Shown piece by piece: positions 1-11,780 of a stretch of 64,000 bases of DNA. The stretch lies in NCBI GenBank assembly GCA_964036045.1, contig OZ038393.1, positions 48,476,429-48,540,428 of the forward strand. Reading direction: 5' to 3'. The notes below the pieces were generated by a model, which did no database searches, was not told the DNA's origin, and saw only the letters and a list, made by a program, of their open reading frames with translations. How positions within the stretch are numbered: position 1 is the first letter of the stretch; every line of letters starts with the position of its first letter. The stretch comes from Eutreptiella sp. 'Long Island Sound 2002'. Taxonomy: Eukaryota > Euglenozoa > Euglenophyceae > Eutreptiales > Eutreptiaceae. The translations under genes and the position numbers were made by a program.

Positions 1-294
1 GACAGAATAGCCCTCCTGAGCCTCGCCCGAGGGTTGTGGAGTGTTCAGTACCACAAGTTATGGGTTTGATAGGAATAATGTTGGTTGGGTCACTGACGGC
101 ATTGAACAGCAGTGTTGGCCTCCCACTGAAGAACCCATGTGGAGGTGCCCCTTCCTGTTGGCTTTCTCTTAAGGTCATTGAGCATGTGAATGGTCCTTTG
201 CTCTCTCCCATTTGCTTATTTGCCACTTCAGGAATGTCAGCCATTGTGTTGCAGGCACATGTTCAGAAGTTGGGCACTGGTGAGTGGCCTAAAC
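1..294. other. Left flank of the TIR element, no gene recognised
   Basis: This stretch holds an 88-codon open frame (36-302) with no recognisable domain. It lies outside the TIR element starting at 295. If that element and everything inside it were excised, this DNA would abut 53167, where a decayed gypsy relic begins, so it may be part of the same relic. That is inference from layout only. Confidence 0.4.
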
Positions 295-320
295 TACCCT
301 AGGGGCCCGTTTTGACATAA
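295..320 (+). repeat. Left terminal inverted repeat
   Basis: The 26 bases starting TACCCTAGGGGCCC are the reverse complement of 53141-53166 with a single mismatch (G versus A). The outermost TA on both sides could be a TA target duplication. Confidence 0.75.
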
Positions 321-1449
321 AGTGCAAAAACCAATGTTGAGCTCAACTTAGTTAAAAGCATCCTCAATTTAGCTAACCATTCAAAATCGTATGAGGTGAG
401 AAAAGGGTTGTTTTCAAATGGCACCAACTCGTTGCATTTTTGTGCTTTGAAAGATTGTAATGCTTAGCAGGGGCCCCAAATGTCTCAAAATCTACTATTC
501 TAGATTGGAAGACCGGGCTCTTACCAAGGAACTTGTGGATTTTTTCGGAAGTAGTGCCCGGGCCAAAAACCTACTTAAACGTGTGGTGAACCGAGTTATC
601 CCCGCTGCTACACTGCTCGATGCCCCGCTCAGGCAGCACCCCTTCCAAATTTCTCCTCAACGTGCGTCGGAACTGGTTTTTGACCTTCCGATTCCAAAGA
701 AAAGGTGTGCCGTGCACCACAGCATGCAATTTCAAAATTGCAGCCAAAATTGCATTTCACCGAAAGTTGCATTCCTGTTGAGAATGGACACCCAACGACT
801 CGCACATGTAAATATTTCAATGCGATTTGTGTTTTGCGTTTGAGAACGGTCTTGTTTTTTGTTGTTTTAACACATTGCCACATGTCCTTAGGTACCTGGT
901 GGCCGGGAGACGACGGTGCCGGAACGGAACGAAACGGAACGAAATCGGCAAGATCGAAAGGGGGCTTGCAAGAGAGACTCACGGACGGCCACCGAAAAGC
1001 AGAGTCCGATGGGTCTTGTGGAAGACAAGCTTGGAGTGCGGTGCGAACAGGAGCGACGAATGGGGACGCGAGGGGCCTGGGTGTGTACAACCGGTGGTTG
1101 GCGTGGTGACCGGAGAGAAGGGGAAAAGAGTATGGATTGACACACCCTCCCAATGGGAGGGATCTTGGGAGGCTTGTAAGCTCAAAATCGATCGTACTGT
1201 GTGTGCACTCTACACTTCCCTTACCGCGGTGAGGGAGGAATGGCTTGGGTGGGATTGCCAATGGTGTGCTTCAACACCAACCCAGGGGGACTCAGCCCCA
1301 CCCCACTCCGCAGAGACAGGTCCGTTGCCTTTGAATCTCCATAACTGGGCTCCGTTGGAGTTAAGGTTGTTGTTTTCCAATTATAAACCTATCGTGTACT
1401 CCTTTGCAGCAACCCAAAGTTGAGCCAATGTTGCATCAAAGTTATGATG

Positions 1450-1456
1450 CTCAGCA
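1450..1456. repeat. Left target-site duplication of LINE-B
   Basis: CTCAGCA here recurs at 52801-52807, directly after the (ACCT)n tail. Both copies border TIR-element sequence on their outer side. Confidence 0.55.
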
Positions 1457-1499
1457 CCGCGAGATACACGACGAGAAAAAAAAAACAACAAAAGTGCAA

Positions 1500-2309
1500 A
1501 AGGTATGGGGCGGCCACGGACAATGGGGAAACAATGAAAAGGCGAACAAGCGATGCCCACGAACCACGGGGAAACAATGGGATGGCAAGCAAGTATGTTA
1601 AGAATGCGAAGGAGGGCGCCAAGGGGACGGACCACGCACACACGCACACACATAAACAAGACCGCAGGGTGCAAGAAGACGGAGACGAGAGCAAGGAGAA
1701 ACATGGTATGAAACCCAACCCCGCCCCGCCCGCAAACACGCACACGCTCTCACTATAGGGGATGGCCACGTACCACGGGGAAACAATGGTATGGCGAACA
1801 AGTATCTAAAGAATGCGAGGGAAGGCGCCAAAGGGACGGACCGCACACGAAAACACAAACGTACACAAGGCCGCAAGAAGCAAGAAGACGGAGACAAGAC
1901 AAAGGAGAAACATGGTATGAAACCCCACTCCCGCCCCACCCACAAACAAGCACACGCTTTCTCTATAGGGGATGACAAAAGAAGCTGCACAAGGTATGAC
2001 AAGTATGTTACGAAAAGAGAAAACACAGAGGCGCCTTCCACGCCCTCTCCATAGGGGAAACACAAGGCAAAGGGGTGTGTTATCGAAGATGCTACAGAAA
2101 AAAAAAGAGGAGGAGACACAAGGCACAACACGCAAAAACAACCAAAAGACCTGCACACGCTCTTTCTCTACAGGGGAAGAAAACACGGTGGGACAAAAAG
2201 AGAGGTACGTACTACGCATCACGCATGCCACGCATTTCTGCTACGCGTCTACAGGACCTCTTCTTCTGCTTTTTGAACCATGCCGAGGACCGACGACGAG
2301 AACCAACCA
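1500..2309 (+). repeat. ~210-bp tandem repeats, start of LINE-B leader
   Basis: Two clear copies start at about 1563 and 1772 (period near 210). Each runs from ACCACGGGGAAACAATGG, through GAATGCGA..GGCGCCAA, to CGCT(C/T)TC(A/T)CTATAGGGGATG. Degenerate partial copies lie at 1500-1560 and 1976-2200. Units contain GGTATG- and pyrimidine-TATAG/TACAG-type junctions that look like splice sites, treated under findings. No protein is recognised. Confidence 0.7.
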
Positions 2310-2489
2310 AGGTATGACACGCCCGACCAACCACACACTGCAAGCACACACATGCACAAGCACGGCAGCCACACCTCGCACGAACCCGCCCCCCCACGCC
2401 ACCCACACCAACAAGAAGGGCCACACAGCGCACACACACACACCAAGGCCAAGGAGAAGGGGACCCGGGGCCCCCACCACCACAACCAG

Positions 2490-4523
2490 TTGACCCTAGC
2501 CAGGAGTGGCGGGGAACCACGCCCACGGCCAACGGCCAGGAGAGGCAAGGGGCGGGGACACCAAACCGCAGACCACCGGCACACCACACACACGCAACCA
2601 CACACAACAGCACACGCGGAAGACACACCCACCGCACCACCACACCACACCACCAACAACGCAGACACCACAATCACGCGACACACAACACAGCACAGCC
2701 ACCGCGCACACCCACACACACCACAAACACACACAACAAAGGACACCCCCACCCGCGAAACACACCACCACAACCGGCGGGCCCCAGCCAGGAGTGGCGG
2801 GGAGCCGCACACCACCACCTGCAGCGGAACCCAGCCAGGAGTGGCGGGGAGTAGCACACAGGAACCTCCGACAGGACCGGCGAGGGACCAACCACACCAC
2901 ACACGAGCCACAACTCCACCACACACCACCGCCGCCAGCGGACCCCAGCCAGGAGTGGCAGGGAACCGCGCCCGGGGCCCTCAGCCAGGAGTGGCGAGGA
3001 CCGCCCACCACCACAGGCAGCGAAACCCAGCCAGGACTGGCGGGGAGTAGCACACAGGAACCTCTGCCAGGAGTGGCGAGGGACCAACCACCCCAGACAC
3101 CAGCCACAACCCCACCAACACACCACCGCCGCACAGCACACACCACACACCACACACCACACAACACGGACCACCACCGGCAGCGAAAACCAGCCAGGAG
3201 TGGCGGGGAGTAGCACACAGGAACCTCCGCCAGGGCTGGCGAGGGACCAACCACATCAGAACACCAGCCACAACCCCACCACACACCACCGCCGCCAGCG
3301 GACCCCAGCCAGGAGTGGCAGCAAAACCGCGCATGGGACCCTCAGCCAGGAGTGGCGAGGACCGCCCACCACCACCGGCAGCGAAATCCAGCCAGGAGTG
3401 GCGGGGAGTAGCACACAGGAACCTCCGCCAGGAGTGGCGAGGGACCAACCACACCACACACCAGCCACAACCCCACCAACACACCACCGCCGCACACCAA
3501 ACACCACACACCACACACCACACACCACGCACCACAGCCGCCAGCAGACCCCAGCCAGGAGTGGCGGGGAACCGCACACCACCACCAGCAGCGAAACCCA
3601 GCCAGGAGTGGCGGGGAGTAGCACACAGGAACCTCCGCCAGGAGTGGTGAGGGACCAACCACACCACACAACAGCCACAACCCCACCAACACACCACTGC
3701 CGCACACCAAACACCACACACCACACACCACACACCACGCACCACAGCCGCCAGCAGACCCCAGCCAGGAGTGGCGGGGAACCGCACACCACCACCAGCA
3801 GCGAAACCCAGCCAGGAGTGGCGGGGAGTAGCACACAGGAACCTCCGCCAGGAGTGGCGAGGGACCAACCACACCACACACCAGCCACAACCCCACCACA
3901 CACCACCGCCGCCAGCGGACCCCAGCCAGGAGTGGCGGGGAACCGCGCCCGGGGCCCTCAGCCAGGAGTGGCGGAGAGTAGCACACAGGAACCTCCGCCA
4001 GGAGTGGCGAGGGACCAACCACACCACACACCAGCCACAACCCCACCAACACACCACCGCCACACACCTCACACCACACACCACACACCACACACCACAC
4101 ACGGCCGCTGACAGCGAAACCCAGCCAGGAGTGGTGGGGAACCGCGCCCGGGACCCTCCGCCAGGAGTGGCGAGGACCGCCCACCACCACCGGCAGCGAA
4201 ACCCAGCCAGGAGTGGCGGGGAGTAGCACACAGGAACCTCCGCCAGGAGTGGCGAGGGACCAACCACACCACACACCAGCCACAACCCCACCAACAGACC
4301 ACTGCCGCACATCACACACCACACACCACACACCACACACCTCACACCACCGCCGCCAGCGGACCCCAGCCAGGAGTGGCGGAGGACCGCACCCGGGACC
4401 CTCAGCCAGGAGTGGCAAGGAGCGCCCACCACCGCCGACAGCGAAACCCAGCCAGGAGTGGCGGGGAAGCGCACCCGGGACCCTCGGCCAGGAGTGGCGA
4501 GCGACGTTCACCACCACCGGCAG
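2490..4523 (+). repeat. 2,034-bp tandem duplication, copy 1
   Basis: The sequence is repeated at a constant offset of 2,034 bases by 4524-6557. Only scattered substitutions are seen, for example GGCCAGGAGAGG versus GGCCAGGAGGGG. This points to a recent unequal exchange or segmental duplication. Confidence 0.85.
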
Positions 4524-6557
4524 CGAAACCCAGCCAGGAGTGGCGGGGAACCACGCCCACGGCCAACGGCCAGGAGGGGCAAGGGGCGGGGACACCAAAC
4601 CGCAGACCACCGGCACACCACACACACGCAACCACACACAACAGCACACGCGGAAGACACACCCACCGCACCACCACACCACACCACCAACAACGCAGAC
4701 ACCACAAACACGCGACACACAACACAGCACAGCCACCGCGCACACCCACACACACCACAAACACACACAACAAAGGACACCCCCACCCGCGAAACACACC
4801 ACCACAACCGGCGGGCCCCAGCCAGGAGTGGCGGGGAGCCGCACACCACCACCTGCAGCGGAACCCAGCCAGGAGTGGCGGGGAGTAGCACACAGGAACC
4901 TCCGACAGGACCGGCGAGGGACCAACCACACCACACACGAGCCACAACTCCACCACACACCACCGCCGCCAGCGGACCCCAGCCAGGAGTGGCAGGGAAC
5001 CGCGCCCGGGGCCCTCAGCCAGGAGTGGCGAGGACCGCCCACCACCACAGGCAGCGAAACCCAGCCAGGACTGGCGGGGAGTAGCACACAGGAACCTCTG
5101 CCAGGAGTGGCGAGGGACCAACCACCCCAGACACCAGCCACAACCCCACCAACACACCACCGCCGCACAGCACACACCACACACCACACACCACACAACA
5201 CGGACCACCACCGGCAGCGAAAACCAGCCAGGAGTGGCGGGGAGTAGCACACAGGAACCTCCGCCAGGGCTGGCGAGGGACCAACCACACCAGAACACCA
5301 GCCACAACCCCACCACACACCACCGCCGCCAGCGGACCCCAGCCAGGAGTGGCGGCAAAACCGCGCATGGGACCCTCAGCCAGGAGTGGCGAGGACCGCC
5401 CACCACCACCGGCAGCGAAATCCAGCCAGGAGTGGCGGGGAGTAGCACACAGGAACCTCCGCCAGGAGTGGCGAGGGACCAACCACACCACACACCAGCC
5501 ACAACCCCACCAACACACCACCGCCGCACACCAAACACCACACACCACACACCACACACCACGCACCACAGCCGCCAGCAGACCCCAGCCAGGAGTGGCG
5601 GGGAACCGCACACCACCACCAGCAGCGAAACCCAGCCAGGAGTGGCGGGGAGTAGCACACAGGAACCTCCGCCAGGAGTGGCGAGCGACCAACCACACCA
5701 CACACCAGCCACAACCCCACCAACACACCACTGCCGCACACCAAACACCACACACCACACACCACACACCACGCACCACAGCCGCCAGCAGACCCCAGCC
5801 AGGAGTGGCGGGGAACCGCACACCACCACCAGCAGCGAAACCCAGCCAGGAGTGGCGGGGAGTAGCACACAGGAACCTCCGCCAGGAGTGGCGAGGGACC
5901 AACCACACCACACACCAGCCACAACCCCACCACACACCACCGCCGCCAGCGGACCCCAGCCAGGAGTGGCGGGGAACCGCGCCCGGGGCCCTCAGCCAGG
6001 AGTGGCGGAGAGTAGCACACAGGAACCTCCGCCAGGAGTGGCGAGGGACCAACCACACCACACACCAGCCACAACCCCACCAACACACCACCGCCACACA
6101 CCTCACACCACACACCACACACCACACACCACACACGGCCGCTGACAGCGAAACCCAGCCAGGAGTGGTGGGGAACCGCGCCCGGGACCCTCCGCCAGGA
6201 GTGGCGAGGACCGCCCACCACCACCGGCAGCGAAACCCAGCCAGGAGTGGCGGGGAGTAGCACACAGGAACCTCCGCCAGGAGTGGCGAGGGACCAACCA
6301 CACCACACACCAGCCACAACCCCACCAACAGACCACTGCCGCACATCACACACCACACACCACACACCACACACCTCACACCACCGCCGCCAGCGGACCC
6401 CAGCCAGGAGTGGCGGAGGACCGCACCCGGGACCCTCAGCCAGGAGTGGCAAGGAGCGCCCACCACCGCCGACAGCGAAACCCAGCCAGGAGTGGCGGGG
6501 AAGCGCACCCGGGACCCTCGGCCAGGAGTGGCGAGCGACGTTCACCACCACCGGCAG
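4524..6557 (+). repeat. 2,034-bp tandem duplication, copy 2
   Basis: Near-identical second copy of 2490-4523. Its continuation (…GGCGGGGAGTAG) is the insertion target of the gypsy element. Confidence 0.85.
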
Positions 6558-6583
6558 CGAAACCCAGCCAGGAGTGGCGGGGA

Positions 6584-6587
6584 GTAG
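6584..6587. repeat. Target-site duplication (GTAG) left of the gypsy element
   Basis: GTAG precedes the 5' LTR and recurs at 23352-23355. The flanks rejoin the array unit GGGGAGTAGCACACAGGAAC, which occurs uninterrupted many times (for example near 3406). Confidence 0.85.
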
Positions 6588-6847
6588 TGGAGCGGTACCC
6601 AGAACCTATGGCCGATGGCCCGGAGGCCTGTGAGCCGTCACACCCGTTATGGCCCATGGCCCGAGGGCTTTGAGCCGTCACACCCGTGCGGAGGCCGTTG
6701 ACACCGGCTGTCAGCGGGACATCCCTGTTCTCTAACCCGCGAGATCTGGAATCCGATTTCTAACCATTAAATCAATGTAGAATTACCATAATTTTATTTT
6801 CTTAGGCGATTTTCAGTCAGAAATCGGTGAAATACCCGATTTCTACC

Positions 6848-6873
6848 GCGATTTCTAATTGTCGTGAAATCGC
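6848..6873. promoter_or_regulatory. LTR hairpin with GCGATTTC/GAAATCGC stem
   Basis: A perfect 8-bp stem surrounds a 10-base loop. The 3' LTR keeps both stem arms while the loop differs (TAATTGTCGT versus TGACTGTCGT). Further GATTTCT/AGAAATC words cluster at 6735-6870, which suggests a protein-binding or RNA-folding region. Confidence 0.5.
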
Positions 6874-7076
6874 CGCCTGATCTCGCCTGTTCGCGCGCCT
6901 TCGTCGCTTCTCCGTGGCGAGTTTTGTTCTGGACTTTTCTCGAGTACCTTTGAGGTTCTAAGAAAACCTAAGGGCGGAATCTAGAGGGTTTTTAATGTAC
7001 TTTCATCTGGTGTGCTCACCAGAATTTTTCGCTGTTGCGTTTTCGAGAAAATCAACGCGCAAGGCTTTCCGTCGAT

Positions 7077-7116
7077 CGTGCGAACTCATGCTTCTCAAGG
7101 ACCATGAGTTCGCACG
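7077..7116. promoter_or_regulatory. LTR hairpin, 14-bp perfect stem
   Basis: CGTGCGAACTCATG pairs with CATGAGTTCGCACG across a 12-base loop. The same hairpin is unchanged in the 3' LTR at 20982-21021. The role is unknown; an RNA signal or an operator-like site are both possible. Confidence 0.6.
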
Positions 7117-9445
7117 GAACCCTACATCTCCCCCCTATGTCCTTCATCCATGCCCCTTTCACGCGGGCATATCATCTTGCTTAGGGAAGCAGGCAATGGC
7201 GGTGTTTTAGGCAGCCTATGGGTCTCGCAAAACCCAAGTCGTTTGCGTGCACAAACGCTAACTTTGTGGCCTTGTGAGCATGAACGTTAATGACTGAACA
7301 CAATGCTCACAAGACCAAAAGCCCGAGGCCATTTTATTTTTTCGAGCCAACTCAACGATGGCTGCACGCAATTCAATGCGTACCAAAACTCTATTTTCAA
7401 AAGGGGGCAAGTTTTGGTCGAAAATTAGGCCAAAATGGCCAAACCCCCGAGGCTCGTACTCGAAGCCTATGGGGAGTCGAGCCTTGAACCAAGGCAATAT
7501 GTAAAGTAGAGACCAAGAACAACATCGTGGATGGCATGGTTGATTTTTACAACCTTGTCTTCTATTTTATATAATTTCGCCTTGTGAGCACGCGTGCCAC
7601 ATTGGCTCTTTGCACACGCGCTCATATGCAAGCACTAATGACACGAGTGGGCGGAGACAATCTAACCATAGTGTGCATGTTTGAAAGCACCTACTATGGG
7701 CCTACTCCAAAAGTGTTTACTCATATTTTTGCTCCTCAAGGTCCCAAAGATATATTCATGCCAATATCGCCGATATATGCACTTTTTCCCATAAATAGTG
7801 CGCTTCAAGGATTGAGGTGTTAAAAATGGTTTCATTATGCTTTGAGCCTCAACCCTTGATGCAAAAGGGAAGCAAAGCTTCGGTTTGCATCCATGCAAAA
7901 GCCCGAGGCTCCTTTCTCTTGCGATACGGAGAGACGATATTTGGAGGGACCACTTTTGGGTAAATTTTGGCCGTTTTGCCCAAAATGGCCACAAACTCCT
8001 TCTCCCCCCGATTTCACCCCCGAGGTTGCGTGCGCCACTTGACCAAGGGTAAGAGCAATTCGGAGAGGGCACATAAACCCGCATCGAATGGGGTGTTTCC
8101 CCATGTGGCCTCTCCTCTCAATGGGAGAGTTGTGAGTCACCCAATTTGGGGTATGTTGCCATTCTGCTGCATACGTGTGTCACTTTCCCTCCAATGGGAA
8201 AAAGAGCTAGAGGCGACCATGAGGGATGGCAAGTGGCATATATTGGGAACTAAGTCCCATGTGTCTATCGCATCTTTGGTTGAAAGGATCCTCGCCGTGG
8301 CCATGGAGATATGGAATCATGAGTGCGGGCCATTTTGGCCAAATTTCGCTGTTTTTGCCATTGTATGCCATATTGGAGTTACCATATATCCATGGGGCAC
8401 GCGATCTAGCCAGGAAGGAGTGACGCATATTGTAGCATATGACCAAGGGTTGAACGCCCTTGAGTTTCGTATTTGCTTCTCTGGCTCATCCGGAGTTATT
8501 CAACTTTTGGTGCGATCCACGATCCCCCCCTTTGCACTGCATGTTGCTTTCTGCCCCGTCCGTGTGGTCATCCCCTCGGTGAACAGTAAGCAGCCGGCGT
8601 GACAGCAAGCGATAACCCAGGGCATGGGACCAGAGGGGATATCAAGGGTTGTGAATCGAGGCTTGGCGCGTCAGTATCGCCAAGATATCCTACCCTTGAC
8701 GGTCGCCCGAGACGGCCGATTTTGCCAGTTTGGGCATCCTGACCCCACTTGGCGAACCCCTGGCGCCCTGATGCCGGGACCTCAGAGGGAACCAGGTTGG
8801 GTGAGGGCTCCATGAAGGTTTGTACTCGAAGGGCATAGGGTCAGTTGCCTCGTCCCTACCTCTGGCGGGTCCGGACGAGGGGTCAATTCTGGAGATTTTT
8901 GAGCTAATATCAGTTTGGGCTGAAACAGCCCATTTGTAGCTACCAACTCATGAGGGATAATGGCGGGCCATATCTCTCGCTCAGAGTGGAGTTGGGACCT
9001 CCTGTTGAGGGAGCATAAGGAGTGACAGTCGGTTGGCCTTGGAGCCCCTTGGTTCCCAGAAACTCGCCTGTGGCTGGGCGGGACACCTCCCTTATTGGCA
9101 GGGTTTCAGGGTCCGGACTGAGCAGAGCATGGGTTGTGTTTGAGCCCCCGCCCCCACCAGCCACTGAGAGGGTCCGACCTGGGATTGGGATACCAGTTGG
9201 AATAGAGTGTCTATTGTCCTGTGAGGCCCTTACCCCAGTCCAGTCTTAACCCCATGTGTACATATCCTGATGTGTTGCTGTACATACTTTCGTTCCCTTG
9301 TTGCAGAGTGGCAAGGATCCTGAAACGCTTTGTCACATGACATGAGCGCATTTATGCCCCTGTGAGCGTAGTGCTTTGCCTGCCTGCTCACTTGCGCGTG
9401 TCCACCGCAGCGTCCTGTGGCCAGGCCCCCCACGGGAACGCGTCA

Positions 9446-9944
9446 AAGACGTTTCACCGCCGAGGGGTTACCCATCCCTCGCGTGCCACTCGGGGCCACC
9501 AACCCCGAGCAGCGCGGCGCAGGAGCTCGCAGCTCGCAGCTCGTAGCGCAGCGCAGCGGCTTGCGGCGCAGCGCAGCGGCTCGCAGCGCCACCCAGCGAC
9601 AGTGCCGAGTTTGTCACGGAGCCAGCAGCGCCGTCCAGAGCATCGCCCTGACCGCGCGGCGACCGTGAAGGAGGTGCACAGACCAGACCCATCGGCCAAC
9701 CAGCAAGGCCGCGTCAACCACCTCCACAACCACCGGCTGACCAGCACCAGCCGCACTCCGAGTCCAGTGCTACAACACCCAGCTCCATAACCACCCCAGG
9801 ACCACTCCATCGAGAGCAACGATGGTGAACTGGGACGAGGCGGGCAAGACCTAGCCGCAGCCCCACCCCCATGCGGCACGCCTACTGCGCGGGTTGCTGT
9901 GGGGTCAGCAGTACCGCCACAGCAATCCCCAGTGCGAAGGCGGC
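9446..9944 (+). other. Gypsy untranslated leader
   Basis: This runs from the 5' LTR to the first usable Gag ATG. It contains GC-rich short repeats (GCAGCTCGCAGC and GCGCAGCGCAGCGGCT) around 9515-9600. An ATG at 9822 opens a frame collinear with Gag but meets TAG at 9852-9854 after ten codons, so the original start may have been 9822. No standard tRNA-iMet primer-binding site is recognised at 9446. Confidence 0.6.
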
Positions 9945-11780
9945 ATGCCCGGGAGCTTCGAGCTCCGTGAGGACATGGGTGAGGACCGCCTGCGGGCAGT
10001 GGAGGAGTGGCTGCGGGCAGAAGGGTATGAGTACCGCTTCCGCCGCAAGCGCTGGAGGACCTGGACCCGGCCGGACAGGCCCCGCGAAGGGCTGCGCCCC
10101 GACGGGATTGAGGAGGACGAGAACTCCAACGAGTACCCGTCGGGCGCCTCGATCAATGTCTCCATGTGGGACATGATCGAAAAGAACTTCCCGGAACCGG
10201 GGAGCGAGCGCAGGCTGCAGGGCAGCAGCAGCGCGTCTCCGGGGAAGGAGAAGCAGTCCGCCGGGGACAGGAAGCGGGACCGGAAGTGGCGGGGGTACCA
10301 GGAGTCCCTGGCCGCTGAAGCCGCCCAAGGCGGCAAGGGCGGAAGCCGAGCCCCCAGTCCCCAACGGGCCAATGGTGGTCATCACCCCGGCCACGCCACC
10401 CTTGGCGACTTCATCCAAGTCGCCAAGCAGACCAAGGCCAAGCCCCGTCTGCTGCTTCTGAGGCCCCAGCAGGCCCCGGCAGGCCCAAGCAGCGACGTGG
10501 AGTCGGCTCACCGCGGGAGGATGCCGGCCGACCAGGCCAGCTCCAGCAGCAGCGCCGCCCCCGCCCAAAGGGACGTGGCGCGCGCCTGTGAGCGCGCCTG
10601 TGGGGTGCCCTCCAACCTTCGGGTTGCCCGGCAACGGGCCACGCAGCAGAATGCTGCCGTGGAGGGCGCCGTCGGCATCGCCCATGAGGAGGCCACCGAG
10701 TGGGGCAGAGGCATGGACTACCACGCCTCGAAAGTGGCAGCCATCGCGGCCGGTCTCACGGCTGCGGCCGCCCATGAGGCAGTGGCTGCCCGGATCAGGG
10801 CAACCGACGAGGAAGCCCGCCGGACGCAGGAGGCCATTGCCTGCAAGGAGGCCGAGGTGAAGACGCTGGAAGAGGTGCTTGCCCAAGGGAGGGCAAAGAA
10901 GGAGGCCGAGGAAAGGGCCCATGCCGACGCAACGGCGAAGGCCCAGGCGGAAGCCGCCAAGAAGGAGGCCATCGAGGCCGCGCGACGGAAGGTCGCTGAG
11001 GACAGAGCCAAGACGGAGGCGGAGTTGGCGGCGTTGGAAGCGGAGAAGGCGCTGCTGCAGCAGACCTGGGAAGCCGAGGCGGCTCGTGCCCAGGAGGAGG
11101 CCGAAAGGCGAGCTGCCGCAGCCACCGCCGCCGCAATGGAGGAGGCAGAGGCCAAACTCCGCCGCGAGACTCCCCCGGGAGGATCACGAGTGCAGACCCT
11201 TCGAAAGCTTTTCGAAGGGGACGCCTCCTCCAAGATGACGCTGGACGAGGTCGGCACGGGCAGCAGTGGGAGCAGTGGCCCTACCGCCCACCGACGGAGG
11301 AAGGGTAAGGGGAAGACCCCCGAGAGGCCACGGAGGCCAGCGGGCGGACACCCCCACGACAGTGACTCCTTCTTCACCGCCAGCGACGGGGATGAACGAG
11401 GCCGCCGACATCGCCAACTGGTGGCTTGGACGGGCGGAGGAGGCGGAGACGTCCCCATGGAACCGGAAGGTGAGGATGAGGATCTCCCTCCTCCCTACCG
11501 GAGCTCGGAGTCTTCCAAGACTGAGACGCCCAGGTGGGGCAACATGGACGAGGATGACGACATGGACTTCGGCATCACGAAGAAGCGCCCATCCTCGGAC
11601 CCACCGAGGCGACCCGGCGGAGACCCACCGGGACCCCCTGGCGGAGGACCATCAGGACCCCCTGGAGGACGCCCACCAAGTGGACCCCCTGGAGGCGGAC
11701 CACCGGGCGGGGGAGGACCCCCTGGACCGGGCAGACCCGGCGGAGGCCCTCCTGGAGGACCCGGATACCACACGGCGGTG
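9945..11780 (+). pseudogene. gag: Gypsy Gag N-terminal part: coiled coil and Pro-Gly repeats
   Basis: The first ATG in frame is at 9945; an apparent earlier start at 9894 is TTG. The translation has a charged N-terminal region and then a long Ala/Glu/Lys-rich coiled coil (about 10780-11160, heptad-like AEAAKKEAIEAARRK). An acidic Ser-rich linker and a run of PPGG/GPPG repeats (about 11600-11770) follow. After the repeats this frame stops making sense, while the +1 frame continues as coding, so there is one net +1 shift near 11770. It could be an indel or a programmed shift. The coiled coil probably serves Gag assembly; that is inference from general Gag biology. Confidence 0.7.

Larger units (their letters stand above)
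295..1456 (+). mobile_element. TIR DNA transposon (non-autonomous), left part
   Basis: The segment begins with TA followed by a terminal inverted repeat whose partner lies at 53141-53166. Its interior shares short words with 52808-53140: GTTGAGCCAA, AATGTTGCA, CCAAAATTGC and a GGGATTGCCA stretch occur on both sides. It breaks off at CTCAGCA (1450-1456), which recurs at 52801-52807. Together the two parts make about 1.5 kb with no transposase. TA flanks are typical of Tc1/mariner-type elements, but family membership is inferred. The open frames here (460-843, 629-1261 minus, 827-1423) have no recognisable product and run over one another. Confidence 0.6.
2310..6587 (+). repeat. A/C-rich satellite-like array with GCCAGGAGTGGC hairpin motif
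   Basis: The array has about 210-bp units built from short (ACCAC)n runs and many copies of a 20-base motif, CCAGCCAGGAGTGGCGGGGA, alternating with CCGCCAGGAGTGGCGAGG. The core GCCA-GGAG-TGGC is an inverted repeat; in the CCGCC form the stem is five base pairs. All long open frames, on both strands, translate this repeat (for example SQEWRG or HSWLG) and are not genes. The array is interrupted by the gypsy element at 6588 and resumes at 23352. Confidence 0.9.
6588..9445 (+). repeat. 5' LTR of the gypsy element (2,858 bp)
   Basis: It starts TGGAGCGGTACCC and ends GGGAACGCGTCA. It matches 20493-23351 throughout, with scattered substitutions and small indels (for example TTTTATTTTCTTAGG versus TTGTATTGTCCTAGG), so the insertion is not brand-new. 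Near its start a roughly 40-bp segment (…ATGGCCCG…GTGAGCCGTCACACCCGT) is tandemly duplicated at 6607-6690. AT-rich TATA-like stretches occur near 7564 (TTTTATATAATTT) and 7790 (CCATAAATAG), but no transcription start can be assigned. The small open frames are not supported as genes. The LTR is unusually long for the group. Confidence 0.92.

Noticed and set aside
2249-6551. Long minus-strand ORFs rich in Trp, Cys and Val (up to 658 codons)
   Set aside because: They are translations of the ~210-bp repeat, appear in several frames on both strands and recur at the 2,034-bp offset; TA-containing stops are simply rare in this DNA.
2310-6587. CRISPR-like array
   Set aside because: Repeats and spacers are not regular, spacers repeat too, and the context is eukaryotic retroelements.
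6995-7210. 71-codon ORF kept in both LTRs (also 20900-21115)
   Set aside because: It overlaps the 14-bp hairpin and is conserved because the LTRs are copies; no domain or codon evidence.
9894-9944. Gag start at 9894, RNase H start at 44914 and LINE-C ORF2 start at 60252
   Set aside because: These are TTG or GTG codons, unlikely starts in a eukaryote; ATG or upstream coding was used instead.
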